Source of the DNA: Cunninghamia lanceolata | Lineage: Eukaryota > Streptophyta > Pinopsida > Cupressales > Cupressaceae | Reading direction: 5' to 3' | NCBI GenBank assembly: GCA_027924645.1 | Contig: BSBN01001225.1 | Coordinates: forward strand, 10,372,001-10,436,000 | DNA length: 64,000 bases | Part shown: positions 24,358 through 35,296 of the stretch, piece after piece | Layout of the letters: every line of letters begins with the position of its first letter | Position numbering within the stretch: the stretch's first letter is position 1 | Made by a program: the position numbers and the translations under genes | Notes under the pieces: model-generated | Seen by the model: only the letters and a program-made list of their open reading frames with translations | Told to the model about the DNA's origin: nothing | The model's database searches: none

Positions 24358-25403
24358 ACAAGTACTTATTATAGCAAGGATTCAATAAAGGTACCACAGA
24401 TAGAAATTTGTACATCAAAGTGGGAGAAGATCAAAATCTGATTGTGGAAGTATATGTAGATGATATAATATTTGGTGGAAATGAAGGTATGTGTAAGAGT
24501 TTTGTAGATGAAATGCTAAAAGAATTTGAAATGTCAATGTGTGGGGAAATGAACTTCTTCCTTGGGCTACAGATCATTCAGATAGATAAAGGTATTTTCA
24601 TTTCACAATCAAAGTATGTCAAGGAGATGTTAAAGAAGTTTGGAATGGAAGATTCTAAACCAGTATGTACCTGTATGACAAATGGTTGCAATCTGAGTAA
24701 GAATGATGAATCTCCTAAGGCTGATCAAAGAAGATATAGATCAATTATTAGAAGATTGCTATATTTAACTGCTACTAGACCGGATATTATGCATACAGTT
24801 TATCTTGTGGCTAGATTTCAAGAAAATCCTAGAAAGTCACATGTTGCAACAGTGAAGAGGATATTCAGATATTTAAAGGGCACTCTAGATCATGGCATGT
24901 GGTATCGAAAGGATAATGACTTTGCTCTAAGTATTTATATAGATGCAGATTGGGCTAGTTGTGTAGATGATAGAAAAAGTACAAGTGGTGGTGCATTCTT
25001 TCTTGGAGATAGAGTGGTGTCATGGTTAAGTAAGAAGCAGGATTCCGTATCTTTGTCTACTATAGAGGCATAATACATTCTTGCAGCATCTTGCTATACA
25101 CAAGTGTTGTGGATGAGGCAAACCTTGAAGGATATCAGAGTTGTATACGATGAACCTAATCCTATCTTCTGTGATAATACAAGTGCTATTAACATTTCAA
25201 AGAATCTGATGATGCACTCAAGGACAAAACATATCTCAATCCAGTATCATTTTCTAAGAGAGAAGGTTGCAAAGAATGAAGAGAAGCTTGAGTATGTGCC
25301 TACAAAGGATCAGGTTGTTGATATATTCACTAAGGGTCTTCCTAAGGATACATTTGAGTATCTCCAGGAGAAGTTAGGGGTTATTGCCCCTCCTTTGAAC
25401 TAG
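24358..25403 (+). pseudogene. Copia C reverse transcriptase C-terminal part and RNase H
   Basis: RT resumes with DKYLL, a stop, then QGFNKGT, and has the catalytic EVYVDDIIFGGN, MNFFLGLQI, LTATRPDI and RIFRYLKGTLDHG. RNase H follows with IDADWASCVDDRKSTSGG and the sequence around 25074, where the Glu of the TVEAEY box is followed by a stop (GAGGCATAA; expected GAA/GAG). The second part, 25104-25403, has CDNTSAINISKN, HSRTKHI and FTKGLPKDTFEYL, ending KLGVIAPPLN. The YVDD site is intact, so decay here is mainly by stops. Confidence 0.85.
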
Positions 25404-25803
25404 ATACAGAAGGAGATGCATGAGTCTAGTGAGTTTCAAGATTCATTCCTTATCTAGATTGATGATTGGAGGCTACCTCTCAGGGGGAGTAGGTAGTGGT
25501 CATGTTGATTATTGTAGTTAGGGGGAGTATGAACACCAGTAAAAGAAAAGATGTGACAAAGTAGTTGTGAGTAGGTACAAGTATGAGAATGAGAGAGAGA
25601 AAGATGAAGCCCTTTACCATTGATGTCAAAGGGGAGAGAGAGCAATGTGAAAAAGGAAAGAGTCAGTTGTCAAGAAGAGAGTAGCAAGCTGAGGGGGAGA
25701 GAAAGATAAAGGAAAAGATTTAGTATGAAGCATAGTATTGAGGATGTTGTTGTGTTGATGGTATTTCACATTATGTGTTACCATCAATGACAAAGGGGGA
25801 TAT
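25404..25803 (+). other. Copia C 3' untranslated region with repeated polypurine tracts
   Basis: The 400 bases hold several AGGGGGAG blocks (near 25478, 25520, 25630 and 25693). The last is CAAAGGGGGATAT at 25791-25803, which abuts the 3' LTR. This is the same 3' arrangement as in copia A and element B. No reading frame is visible on the plus strand; open frames on the minus strand are shadows of the purine-rich composition. Confidence 0.8.
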
Positions 25804-26496
25804 TGTTGCATGTATGTGCAGTTGGTGTTTTCATTGATGTCAACAAACTTGTGTTGTCATTAGTGTCAACTATATGAATAAGAGATGTTGCAAGAGTATG
25901 AGTAGTTGGTGTTGATTGGATGCTATCTTTGATGATGAGGAAGTTTTGAAGATGGTGATAATATATTTTTTGTGCTTGACTTGCAAGTGCTTTTGAGAAA
26001 ATTTGAATAAAATAAGAAAACCGCGTGTGACAATGGTATTCTATGTTGCAGAGCAGTATTCTAGTTTTTCTCTGTATTTCTCTTACATTGAAGATCTATT
26101 TATGTAGTTTGGATATGTTGTTTAGAGGCATTTAGAGGTGCTTCGTTCAGAATTTGGCATGCTGGATCAATGTACAGAGGAAGATGTGTTCACCAATGTG
26201 TGAACTGTGGATTGCAGAGGTGTCTGGGAGAAATGTTTTTGCTCTGCATTTCTATGCAAAATGGTTTTAGGTCTTGCAGTTCTAGAAGTGTACTTATAAG
26301 GTTAATATCTATCTTCAGTCCAATTTATTTGTGGTTTAGTGCTCTGAAAGAGGATTTATTGAGTTGCAGTGTATGACAAAGACATTTGTGTATGTTGGGT
26401 AAGTAGGATAAGGTTGTATGGTAGGTGAAAGTTGTTGCAGAGGAATTTGTTGGTTACAAGATGTTTGTGGGATATTATAGATTGTGCTCAAGCATA
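25804..26496 (+). repeat. Copia C 3' LTR, left part (cut by the CACTA)
   Basis: It begins TGTTGCATGTATGTGCAG right after the PPT and shares its opening layout with the copia A LTR: TGTTGCA, GTATG, then TCATTGATGTCAACA. It is interrupted after CAAGCATA at 26496 and continues at 55873 (GCATGTGG). A small open frame at 26170-26376 is not considered a gene. Confidence 0.82.
26494..26496. repeat. CACTA target-site duplication, left copy (ATA)
   Basis: ATA before CACTAG at 26497 is repeated at 55870-55872 after the other end. Three-base duplications are the rule for CACTA transposons. Confidence 0.85.
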
Positions 26497-26690
26497 CACT
26501 AGTAGAATTTGGGAAAATAAATGACTACGTGACTAATACTTTTAGTCATGGGACTAAAACTTTTAGTTGATCTACTAATTTTTTGCAACATAGCTATAAA
26601 TGACTAAATAAATGACTAATTTGATCGTTGGGTAAAAAATGCAACTAAATATTTAGTCATATGATTAAATATGTCTTCAAAGAACACTTT
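26497..26690 (+). repeat. CACTA left terminal inverted repeat and subterminal motifs
   Basis: The perfect inverted match to the right end is about nine bases (CACTAGTA plus neighbours). Downstream come AATGACTACGTGACTAAT, CTTTTAGTCATGGGACTAAAA (an inverted pair), AATGACTAAATAAATGACTAA and ATATTTAGTCATATG. Such short subterminal repeats are where CACTA transposase-associated proteins bind in known families; binding here is inferred. Confidence 0.8.
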
Positions 26691-27066
26691 TGAAAAGTAT
26701 ATTGTTAAAATTTTAAGCACTAAAAGCAAGCGCATTTTAGTTTGAAAGGGAAAATCAAAAGGAAAATAGAAAAATCTTAGGCACCAAAGTGGGAAATGGT
26801 TTTAGTTTTGTCTTCATTACACATGTGTGCTAAGGAGGTTTAGGGTTATGGAACGTTGTGTTTGAAGGAGTCTTCCATGGAAGCAACAACAAAGGAGTCT
26901 TCACTACCAAGCTAATAATCTCACATAATTAGCAGATTCATTCACTCAAGATAGTTTCTTTGTGCATGTTTTACTTCATATCTAGGATCCATTTCAGACA
27001 ACCAAGAATTTTTTGAGGTTTTAGGGTTTGTGACAGCCATACTATTGGTGGGCAGTTGTGATTCAA
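26691..27066 (+). other. Leader-like DNA upstream of the ASF1 fragment
   Basis: No coding region is visible. An AGGGTTTGTGAC stretch near 27023, typical of plant 5' untranslated regions, directly precedes the ASF1 exon. It may be captured upstream DNA of that gene. This is inference from position. Confidence 0.35.
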
Positions 27067-27175
27067 TTGAGTGCAGTGAATGTAACGAATGTGACAGTGC
27101 TAGACAATCCTACAATGTTTCTTAATCCCTTCCAGTTTGAGATCTCATACGAGTGCCTTCTTCCTCTCAAAGATG
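27067..27175 (+). pseudogene. ASF1: Captured exon 1 of histone chaperone ASF1
   Basis: Translation gives SAVNVTNVTVLDNPTMFLN, then PFQFEISYECLLPLKD. This matches the highly conserved N-terminus of ASF1, the chaperone that hands H3-H4 dimers to other assembly factors in the nucleus. The expected start ATG is TTG at 27067-27069. The frame ends in GATG followed by GTGTGTATG, a plant-like splice donor at the point where ASF1 would continue with the second residue of its conserved DDLEW. No later ASF1 exon is seen. It is a gene fragment inside the CACTA, captured with its intron start. Confidence 0.85.
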
Positions 27176-27535
27176 GTGTGTATGTTTATCTCTACTCTAA
27201 TTTTGCAACATTTTAAGGATTACTGTCTGTTAATGGTTTACTTTAATAGATTTACTATGTGGTTTCTTGTCCTTTGTTTTTTAAAAACATTTTCTTAAAT
27301 TGTTATGGTAATTAGGAGAGAGTCAATGTAACTGGGGCTTAAATCCCATTTAACATGGAGTCCAAGCTTGTGAAATCAATATGCCTCTATATAGGTACCA
27401 TAACTCGGTTGTAGGTGTTGCAAACCATAACAAACATTAGATTAATTTTCTAGATGATTTTATGGTTTGTTGTGACTTTAACTTGCTCTGTCCTTTTTGG
27501 GATTATGTTCTCACACTGCCCTCCTTTGACACCCT

Positions 27536-28052
27536 TGTGAGTTTTGTCACTTCTAAGAAGAATCTCAAGCCATATTATACTGCGAAGTAGATGCTTCAAA
27601 ACTCTGCCTGTACTGTGACAATAAAGTCCATTTTGCCAATTCACTATCCAAATGCCACTTTCGTGGCCAACTGTGACACCTGTGGAAATAATCAAGCATC
27701 AATTCACTGCTGCACCCAAGACCTCCTTCTCTGCAAGGAATGCCAACTATCACATGACGACACAACATGAGCATGAAGCCATCAAGGGATTTGATGGCTA
27801 TCCATCTGCTAAACAATTATCTTGCAAATTTGATTTTGATAAAATTCTGTTTGAACAAGTTAGATTTTTAGGTTTAGGGGCTAATGATATCATTGATAAA
27901 ATAATCAAGAGATACATGTATGATGATTATGACATGCTTGATTGTGTTGTTTTTTGAAGCAAAATAGTGGATCCATGGCTTGGTGATGGGATTGTTACCC
28001 TTGAATCATACATGGTCTTGTCCTCTTACAATAAGCCTTTGACTCCATGCAT
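27536..28052 (+). pseudogene. Captured B-box zinc-finger fragment of a CONSTANS-like gene
   Basis: The first B-box starts at 27536 (CEFCHF, stop, EE, then ILYCEVDASKLCLYCDNKVH). The second starts at 27672 (CDTCGNNQASIHCC, then LLLCKECQLSHDD). The reading frame shifts by one base between the boxes (near 27671) and again near 27763. It then reads GFDGYPSAKQL, a tail typical of the COL9-15 type. After a stop at 27955 the text continues to an AAG|GTACT donor-like border at 28052. Tandem B-boxes bind protein partners in light and flowering control; this copy is dead. Paralogue identity is uncertain. Confidence 0.75.
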
Positions 28053-29098
28053 TAAGGTACTAACTTATCTCAAATATGGTCTTTCTTTTAATTAGATTTG
28101 AAGTTGTCAATGCTCCCAGGTTATTATTTTGGCCATGAATAAGGCTAGTGCTATTACAATCATGTGTTTCCCAAAGATTTGAAGGAATAGACATAGAATA
28201 TGATACACTATCACTTTCCAGCTTAAAAAATATCGCTAAAAAGTATGTAATGTTCATGAACTTCTGTGAAATATGAAGGATTTACTGGTAGTGCATGTAT
28301 ATTTTTTCAAAGAAACTAACAATATTATTTCAATTTCATATAAAACATTGGCAATTGCTATCAAAAATTTGCTAATTGGGGATTTAGTTTTTGTGAATTC
28401 TATGAAAACTTAGCCAATTGGCAAAGAAAATAGCTGAAAAGAATTATCCTTGCACCTTCTTTTAGTCTATGATGTTAACGCCACTATTGGTGTGTAGCTC
28501 TAAGTGTGAAAAAGTCCATTATTTTACATTTCTTGGGGAGGAGCTATCATAGGAGTGTAGAGCAATCTCAATTTACTACCAATTTTACTAAATATTTAGG
28601 ACAGGTCTTCCTCTAACTGCAAAGAAAATCAAATTAGTTAGTTCTGTTTAACTGGTAAGTCTCAGAGTTCAAAATCTCCCCACCTACTACAACTTTGACA
28701 ATCAAAGCTCGGCTTGGAGAAGGTAGTCATAAAGGTTATGCACTAGGAGCACAATGCTGGTCCACTCCCATACTAGTAACCCAACAATTACATAGAATTA
28801 CATGAAGAACCACTCCAGTTTGCAACAGGGTATTACACCTGATTAAAGGAGGAATTGCCCTAGCCCTAGGGTTTGTAAAATCCCATTGACCAGCCTAACC
28901 AACATGAATCTCATTGATGGCTTCAATTCATCCTTGAATGATAGGATGATTGCCACAGTTACAAGCATACTCTTTATGTTTAGGATCTTCTGGATGCCCT
29001 CTTAGCCTTTGCCTATCTTTATCCATCTAATATTTTAAGATTTTCTACTTTGTTGTTGTATTTTAACTACACCCCTTCCAAGGGGAGGTACAATATTA

Positions 29099-29199
29099 CA
29101 GATTAATTTTCTGGTTTGTTGTGACTTTAACTTGCTCTTTCCTTCTTGGGATTATGTTCTCATAGTGCCCTCCTTTGACGCCCTTGTGAGTTTTGCCAC
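29099..29199 (+). repeat. Second copy of the segment that starts the B-box fragment
   Basis: AGATTAATTTTCT at 29099 followed by TGGTTTGTTGTGACTTTAAC (29112) to CTTGTGAGTTTTGCCAC matches 27439-27550. The first copy has about eleven extra bases after AGATTAATTTTCT. The match stops just after the first Cys pair of B-box 1, so only the border of the captured gene is duplicated. Confidence 0.75.
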
Positions 29200-29489
29200 T
29201 AGCCTCCATTAGGCCATCCTTTCAAGTTTTCAACATAATGGGAGTGGTGTGCCTCTATTCTACCCATACCATCCCCTAGCTTAACCCATGTCTTGTCCTC
29301 AAGATATGTTGTCTTTGCTCGTCAGTGCTCCAAAAAGTGACTGAGGCTACTCTTTGTCAAAAAAATTCAAAACTATACTACTACAAAAATTATTCAAAAT
29401 TTTTTGTATAAACTCTTGTATTATGGTAAAATATTTTTGTAGATGCCTTGCAAGTGATTATATGTATTGGTTCACTGTAGCACTGCTTG

Positions 29490-30015
29490 CTATAGGAGGT
29501 GGGTATGGCTATTGATAGTGATTAGTAACTTTTCATCCTCATTAGCAAAAGAAGGAATAATAAAAGACCCTAATAGTATTTGTGCATCCTTAAGAAGTCT
29601 TGTGATTGTGGCTAAGCACAAACTTACTACTTCTCTTAATTGCTTCATTTGAGAAATGATATTTTTTTGTTCTTGCAAGTGATCATGCTATGTATACATA
29701 TTTTCAATTTGTACCCTAAGGGAACCATTTGAGTCTATCATAGAAGCGTAAGAGTTTAAGGCCTATATAATCTAATTCTCCACATTTTCTATTTGGATCT
29801 TTATTCTTTGGGGAGGTGTGCCAACTTAAGCAATATTGGTATAGTGAGTTGATGTTACTATGGGTCTACTCTATTTTTGTGATTTCCTTATTAAGTTCAT
29901 CATGCATTGTGGTAAACTTAGTCCTGACTATTTCCAATTATCTAGTCTCCTATTCTACTAAAATCTTCTCTTTCAATTTCTCCTACTCATACCAACTTCT
30001 TAATTCTTCTAGCAA
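29490..30015 (-). pseudogene. Coiled-coil protein remnant, minus strand, left of copia E
   Basis: Reading the minus strand from about 30015: LLEELRSWYE, then LKEKILVE, LEIVRTKFTTMHDELNKEI and QYCLSWHTSPK, each join interrupted by a TAG where Gln fits. The open piece 29490-29678 (QMKQLREVVSLCLATITRLL) follows. The sequence is charged, helical and unassigned. The likely continuation lies on the other side of copia E at 35297-36800. Its style resembles the second half of the element B cargo protein. Function unknown. Confidence 0.45.
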
Positions 30016-30068
30016 CCCTCTAATTATTATGCCTAATTAATATTTTAGTGGTAAAGAGATATATGTTC

Positions 30069-30631
30069 TGTTAAGGTTATCTGACAGAAGATATCAATTA
30101 AATACAAATAAAGATTAAATAGAGGAATGAAAATACACAGAAATAATAACAACGAGAGACAAGTTTTAATGTGGTTCACCCAAACTTGGGCTACATCCAC
30201 CAATAGAGAGTCCAATATTATTATCTAGTAAATCAAATCAATTACAACCAACAATCCTTGCAACTCAATACCACTGCAAAATGCTACAATACATCAATGG
30301 AAACTCTAACCCTTAGCCACTTTTATCAAGTCTTATGTCGGTTACAAAAATAGGGTTTTTTTATGTTGGCCAATAGAAAAATAACTCCTAACGCCTTAAT
30401 AAAATAATAAAAAATTGTTGTGGATTTTAGGGGCGCTGCCCCTCGACTCCACCCTATATCGTGACAGGGAGTGTGATAGGGGTGCTACCCCTTAACCCCA
30501 TCTTGGGGGTGCCACCCCGAAATTCCCGTAAGCGGCAATATCCCTTGACCCCATTAAATAATTTGGGGGGAAACCGTGCCGATAAAAGTGGGGTAAATTT
30601 AACCTCTGATCTGATTAGGCTTCATATAACA
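30069..30631 (-). repeat. Copia E 3' LTR (563 bp)
   Basis: It aligns with 34804-35291 except for a GC-rich block near 30430-30560 that is longer here by about 75 bases. On the minus strand it begins TGTTATATGAAGCC after the PPT AAGTGGGAGATTGT (30632-30645). The CAGAAGATATCAATTAAAT stretch near its plus-strand start is shared. Confidence 0.88.
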
Positions 30632-30849
30632 ACAATCTCCCACTTGGAGACTGATCAAACAGCACACCATATCATCTCCCACTTGGAGACTGATCATAAC
30701 ACTACTAACCTTGTAGCTCCCACTGGAAATAAGCACCTTGGACTCTGCTGTTCTATTTTTTTTTGTTTTCAGTCTTGAAGACCAACTAAAGTTGAAGATG
30801 AGCTCAGCTTCTCCCATGTCACTAGCTTTGTAAACATATTCACTGGATT

Positions 30850-32250
30850 TTCATCTGTATGTATCTTTTAGAGCCTTAATTGTCCATCATCCAATACCGA
30901 TTGAATGAAGTGATACCTCAACTATATGTGTTTGGTCTTTGAATGCAAGGCAAAATTCTTTGCAAGATGTATGGCACTCTAACTATCTGTATACAAAAAA
31001 CTATTAGCCTGTTGTTTGCCCAATTCTTCCATGAAAGATTACAGCCATATCATCTCCTTGCTTGCCTTTGTTGCAACTACATACTCTGCCTTCATGGTGG
31101 ATAAAGCAACCACCTTTTGCAACCTGGAGATCCAACTCACCAATGTCCCATCTATAGTAAAGACAACCTATAGTACTCCACCTAGTATCAATATCTCCTA
31201 CCAAATCTGAGTCTACATAACCTGCTAAATTAGTATTAGAGCCCCCAAAACATAAGTGTTTATTGGATGTACCTCTCAAATATCCAAGAATCCATTTTAC
31301 CACATTCCAATGCTCCAATCCGGGATGACTCATATACCTACTTACGACTCCTACAGTATGTGCAATATCTAGTCTCGTGCATACTATGGCATACATTAAA
31401 CTTCATATAGTTGAAGCATATGGTACCTTGGACATTTTTTCTTCCTCCTCTTATGTCTTAGGACACATCTCCTTAGTCAATTTCAAATGACTAGGCAAAG
31501 GTGTGTTGACAACTTTTGAATTCTCTATATGGAATCTCTGCAACACCTTTTCAACATAATCAACCTGAGATAGAGTCAATTTTTTGTTCTTCCTATCTCT
31601 ATAAATTTTCATACCAAGGATTTGTTTTGGTACCCCCAAATCCTTCATAGCAAATGATTGTACTAATTGTTGTTTTAACTCTCTTATGTGATCCATGTTA
31701 GACCCTGCTATAAGCATGTCATCAACATATAAATATAAAATAATGTAGTTGTCATTATCCAACCTCTTAAAATAAACACAATGGTCATAATTACACCGGC
31801 TATAGCCTTGCCCAACCATAAAACTATCAAATTTCAAATACCATTGCCGATGTGCTTGTTTCAAGCCATATATACTCTTCTTCAATCTGTACATCAATTT
31901 CTCCTTACCTTTGACCTCAAATCCCTATGGTTGTTCCATATAGATCTCCTCCTCCAAATCACCATGGAGAAAAGTAGTTTTCACATCTAGCTATTCCAAA
32001 TACAAATCTTCAGAAGCCACAATACTTAAAATAGTATGAATAGAAGTCATCTTGACAACTAGAGAAAATATCTCATCAAAATCAATACCTTGTTTCTATA
32101 CAAATCCCTTTACAACTAACCTGGCTTTAAATCTTTTCTTACCTCCATCTTCCTCTTTTAGCCTATAAACCCATTTGTTTGGTAAAGCTATTTTACTTGC
32201 AGGTAACTTACATAATTCCCAAGTCTAATTTTTTAGCAAGGAGTCCATTT
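30850..32250 (-). pseudogene. Copia E reverse transcriptase and RNase H
   Basis: RT is best seen at 31897-31451: YRLKKSIYGLKQAHRQWY, YFKRLDNDNYIILYLYVDDM, SFAMKDLGVPKQILGMKI and LSQVDYVEKVLQRF. Upstream, 31900-32250 holds the RT start broken by stops. Downstream, 31396-31004 has the RNase H entrance (CTRLDIAHTVGVVSRYM, GYLRGTS, LAGYVDSDLVGDIDTR), ending in a frameshifted tail. YVDD is intact; the typical DSDWAGD reads DSDLVGD. Confidence 0.82.
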
Positions 32251-32524
32251 CTTCTTTCATTGCAAGCTCCTACTGAACCTTTGTATCCACTTGCATAGCT
32301 TCATCATACCCTTCCCGTTCACTAGCATCTGTTAACAAAATAGAATACAAAGAGGGAGAAAACCTTTCAGGAGGTCTACTTAGCCTTGTTGACCATCTAA
32401 CATTCACTAGAGTTTGTGGTATTTATTGTTGCTATTACGGAGCATGAGGAACAACTAGAACATCACTATCTAGAGTATCATTCAACACCACATAATCCTT
32501 TTCTTTCTTCCCATGCTGCTGCAA

Positions 32525-33544
32525 CTAATCTTTGTACAACACCTTCTCATTGAATACAACATCCTTGCTTCTCACAATTTTTAGATTTTCAACATCCCAA
32601 AGACTATAACCAAATTCATGAATGCCATATCCAACGAAGATACACTTTTTTGATTTTGCATCTAGCTTGGTTCTATTTTTAGAATCTATATGAATAAATG
32701 CTTCACATCGGAAGGTTTTGAGAAAAAAATAACTCACCTTCTTATATGTCCATGCTTCCTCTAGAATACCACAGCCCAAAGGAACTGAAGGACCTCTATT
32801 AATTAAATATATAGTGGTATTGACAGCCTCTGCCCACATGTTTAAAGGCAGCCCAACATGCAATATCATGATCCTTGCATGCTCCTTTATTGTCCTATTC
32901 ATGCGTTCAACCACTCCATTCTCTTGTGGAGTCCCTGGAACCATTTTCTGCTTATGAATTCCATTAAAGGAACAATAATCCTTAAATTCTTTGTTGTAAT
33001 ACTCACCACCATTATCAGATCTAAGACATTTTAATCTTTTACCTGTCTCATTCTCAACCAAGCTTCTCCATTTCTCAAATGTTTCAAATACAACAAATTT
33101 TTGCCTAAGGAAATAAATCCAAACCTTCCTAGTTGCAACATCTATGAATGTAACATAATATCGATAGCCATCGAGAGAAGATACCTAAGATGGTCCCCAT
33201 ACATCTGTATGCACAAGCTCCAAATTTTCATCTTTCTTTTGCTTCCCATCCTTGAGAAAATTAACTCTCTTTTGTTTGCCATACACAAAACTTTCATAGA
33301 AATACATGTTAATACATTTCAAACACGGTAAAACTTTCTTAGAATGAAGTACCTTCATACCATTTTCACTCATATGCCCAAGTCTGTTATGCCACAGTGT
33401 TGTCTCAGAACCTATAGCAACTATTTCAGTCTCTTCCTGTGAACCTGCATCAACTATTCCTGAACCTGTTTGTTTTTTCTTTGTAATGGCTAAAGTAGAA
33501 GGAATAATATGACCTGTACAAAGATATAAGTTGCCTACTTTCAC
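32525..33544 (-). pseudogene. Copia E integrase
   Basis: The pre-integrase part (33544-33185) has LWHNRLGHMSENGMKVL and LELVHTDVWGPS. The core (33061-32525) has CLRSDNGGEYYNKEF with the second catalytic Asp, GTPQENGVVERMNRTIKEH with the Glu, and the C-terminal RTKLDAKSKKCIFVGYG. Between them (33184-33062) a stop and a frame change occur. The catalytic residues that can be seen are intact, in contrast to copia C. Confidence 0.85.
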
Positions 33545-33779
33545 ACCTTTTACTACTATTAAGCCACCTCTTGAAACCTTCCAATTTTTATCAGTAAATG
33601 TAACAATGCAACTTTCATCAGCTAGTTACCCTGCTGAAATTAAATTCCTACTTAGCCTTGGAATGTGGCTTACTTCTTGTAGTAGCCAATGATTCCCATT
33701 CTGCAACTTAATCTTGATTATTCCCTTTCCAACAATTTGACAGGGTTTGTTATCTCCCAAATAAACCAGCCCAAAATCC

Positions 33780-34727
33780 CCTTAGACATAATCAAGAAAA
33801 TAACTTCTATGGGGCATAGCATGAAATGAGGTGCCTGAATCTAAAACCCATGAATCATTAGCATTATATAGGGAAAGAATCAAAGCATCATCTTTAGATT
33901 TATTACTTACCACATTTGCCTCCTTATTGCCTTCTTGTTTGTCTCCTTTATTCTTACGAGACCAGAAATCTTTTTTCAGCTGACCTGGTTTCCCACAGTA
34001 CCAACAATCCTTTTGTCCTCTAGATTGGGACCTCTTGTCCTTTGATTTTCCTCGTGACTTCCCATGACCTCCAAAACCTTTTCCTCTCCTTTGATCTACC
34101 CATGTTTTCTACATTCAAAACACTACCTGATGTGGACCCTCCTGAGCTTTTTTGTCACATTTCCTCACTAAGGATAACACTAATAACATCATCAAATTTC
34201 AAAGTATTCAAACTAGAGATAAAGTTACTTACAACCATTACCAAGCTATTCCATCTTTCTAGAAAAGAACATAATATCAAGAGAGTCCTCACCTCTTCAT
34301 CAAATTTCACTTTTATAGAAGTTAACTGATTGGTATTCATATTAAATTAATTTAAATGATCTATCACATATCCACCTTCAATTATTTTCAAATTAAACAA
34401 ATGCTTCATGAGAAATACTTTATTTGAGGTTGAAGGTTTTTCATACAATTTAGCCAAAGATTTCATCAGTTCAATTGTTGTTGTCGCTTCTATTATATTG
34501 AATTCCACAGATGGTGCCAGACACAACTGAATGGTTCCCAGTGGCTTTTTGTCCAGAAGATTCCAATCCTCATCAGTCATTGCTACCAATTTTTTGGCTA
34601 TTCCTTCCAACAACCTCCATAAATCCTTTTGATAGAGAGAATCCTCCATTTGCATCTTCCATAACTGATAGTTCTGCCCATTGAATTTATCTACCTTCAA
34701 TTTACCCTCATCTTCCATTGCTCCCAC
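33780..34727 (-). pseudogene. Copia E gag, degenerate zinc knuckle and protease
   Basis: The start is the minus-strand ATG at 34727 (MGAMEDEGKLKVDKFNG, then QNYQLWKMQMEDSLYQKDLW), typical of copia gag. The frame is broken near 34347. A knuckle near 33995 reads CWYCGKPGQLKKDFW, with His and the last Cys lost. The protease site WVLDSGTSFH is near 33850, DSG intact, followed by a stop where Q or W is expected. Confidence 0.78.
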
Positions 34728-34786
34728 TCAACCATGAGACTCCCACTCAACTGTGAGACCTTCCTGCAGATGATAATCAAACACAA

Positions 34787-34803
34787 CCCGCTCTAATACC
34801 ACT
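34787..34803 (-). promoter_or_regulatory. Copia E primer binding site
   Basis: Next to the 5' LTR the minus strand reads AGTGGTATTAGAGCGGG, the initiator-Met tRNA complement with one C to T change (TGGTATCAGAGC). Confidence 0.82.
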
Positions 34804-35291
34804 TGTTAGGGTTAGCCAACAGAAGATATCAATTAAATACAAATAAACATTAAATAGAGGAATGAAAATACATAGAAATAGTAACAGCGAGAGACAAGTT
34901 TTAATGTGGTTCACCCAAACTTGGGCTATATCCACCAATAGAGAGTCCAATATTATTATCCAGTAAATCAAACTGATTATAACCAACAATCCTTGCAACT
35001 CAATACCGCTACAAAATGCTACAATACATCAACATAAATCCTAACCCTTAGCCGCTTTTATCAAGCCTTATGTCGGTTATAAAAATAGGGGTTTTTTAAG
35101 TTGGCTAATAGAAAAATAACTCCTGACGCCTTAATAAAATAATAAAAAAATGTTGGAGGTTTTGGGGGTGCTACCCCCAAACCCCCGCAAGGGGCACTGC
35201 CCCTTGACCATGTTAAATAATTTGGGGGGAAACCGTGCTGATAAAAGTGGGGTAAATTTAACCTCCGAGTCTGATTAGGCTCCATATATCA
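34804..35291 (-). repeat. Copia E 5' LTR (488 bp)
   Basis: It is the partner of 30069-30631 and ends on the plus strand at CATATATCA before the TGTTG duplicate. The GC-rich GGGGGTGCTACCCCC block is shorter here. Confidence 0.88.
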
Positions 35292-35296
35292 TGTTG

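Larger units (their letters stand above)
28053..30063. other. CACTA interior: intron-like DNA, a duplicated B-box segment and a minus-strand coding remnant
   Basis: Bases 28053-29098 hold no recognised gene. A plus-strand stretch near 28125-28270 reads SQRFEGIDIEYDTLSLSSL and may be another exon that I cannot name. Bases 29099-29199 duplicate 27439-27550. From about 30015 leftward to 29490 the minus strand reads as a coiled-coil protein broken only by TAGs, listed separately. Confidence 0.5.
30069..35291 (-). mobile_element. Copia E: complete Ty1/copia element in the CACTA
   Basis: A 5,223-bp element with LTRs at 30069-30631 and 34804-35291. Gag, protease, integrase, RT and RNase H are on the minus strand. 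The flanks are TGTTC (30064-30068) and TGTTG (35292-35296), a target duplication with one change. The primer site AGTGGTATTAGAGCGGG follows the 5' LTR. Its RT (YVDDMLIAGSN) and simple single PPT differ from copia A and C; it belongs to another copia lineage. Many stops. Confidence 0.9.

Noticed and set aside
27450..27816. Minus-strand open frames over the B-box fragment
   Set aside because: The plus strand shows spaced Cys pairs of two B-boxes; the minus frames have no family match and are shadows.
27536..28052. Intact flowering-time regulator
   Set aside because: Frameshifts between and after the B-boxes, a stop in B-box 1, and no CCT domain nearby.
28630..28800. tRNA-derived SINE, from an A-box-like TTTAACTGGTAAG and a B-box-like AGAGTTCAAAATCTCC
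   Set aside because: The boxes fit only loosely, no target duplication or A/T-rich tail could be placed, and no second copy was seen in the window.
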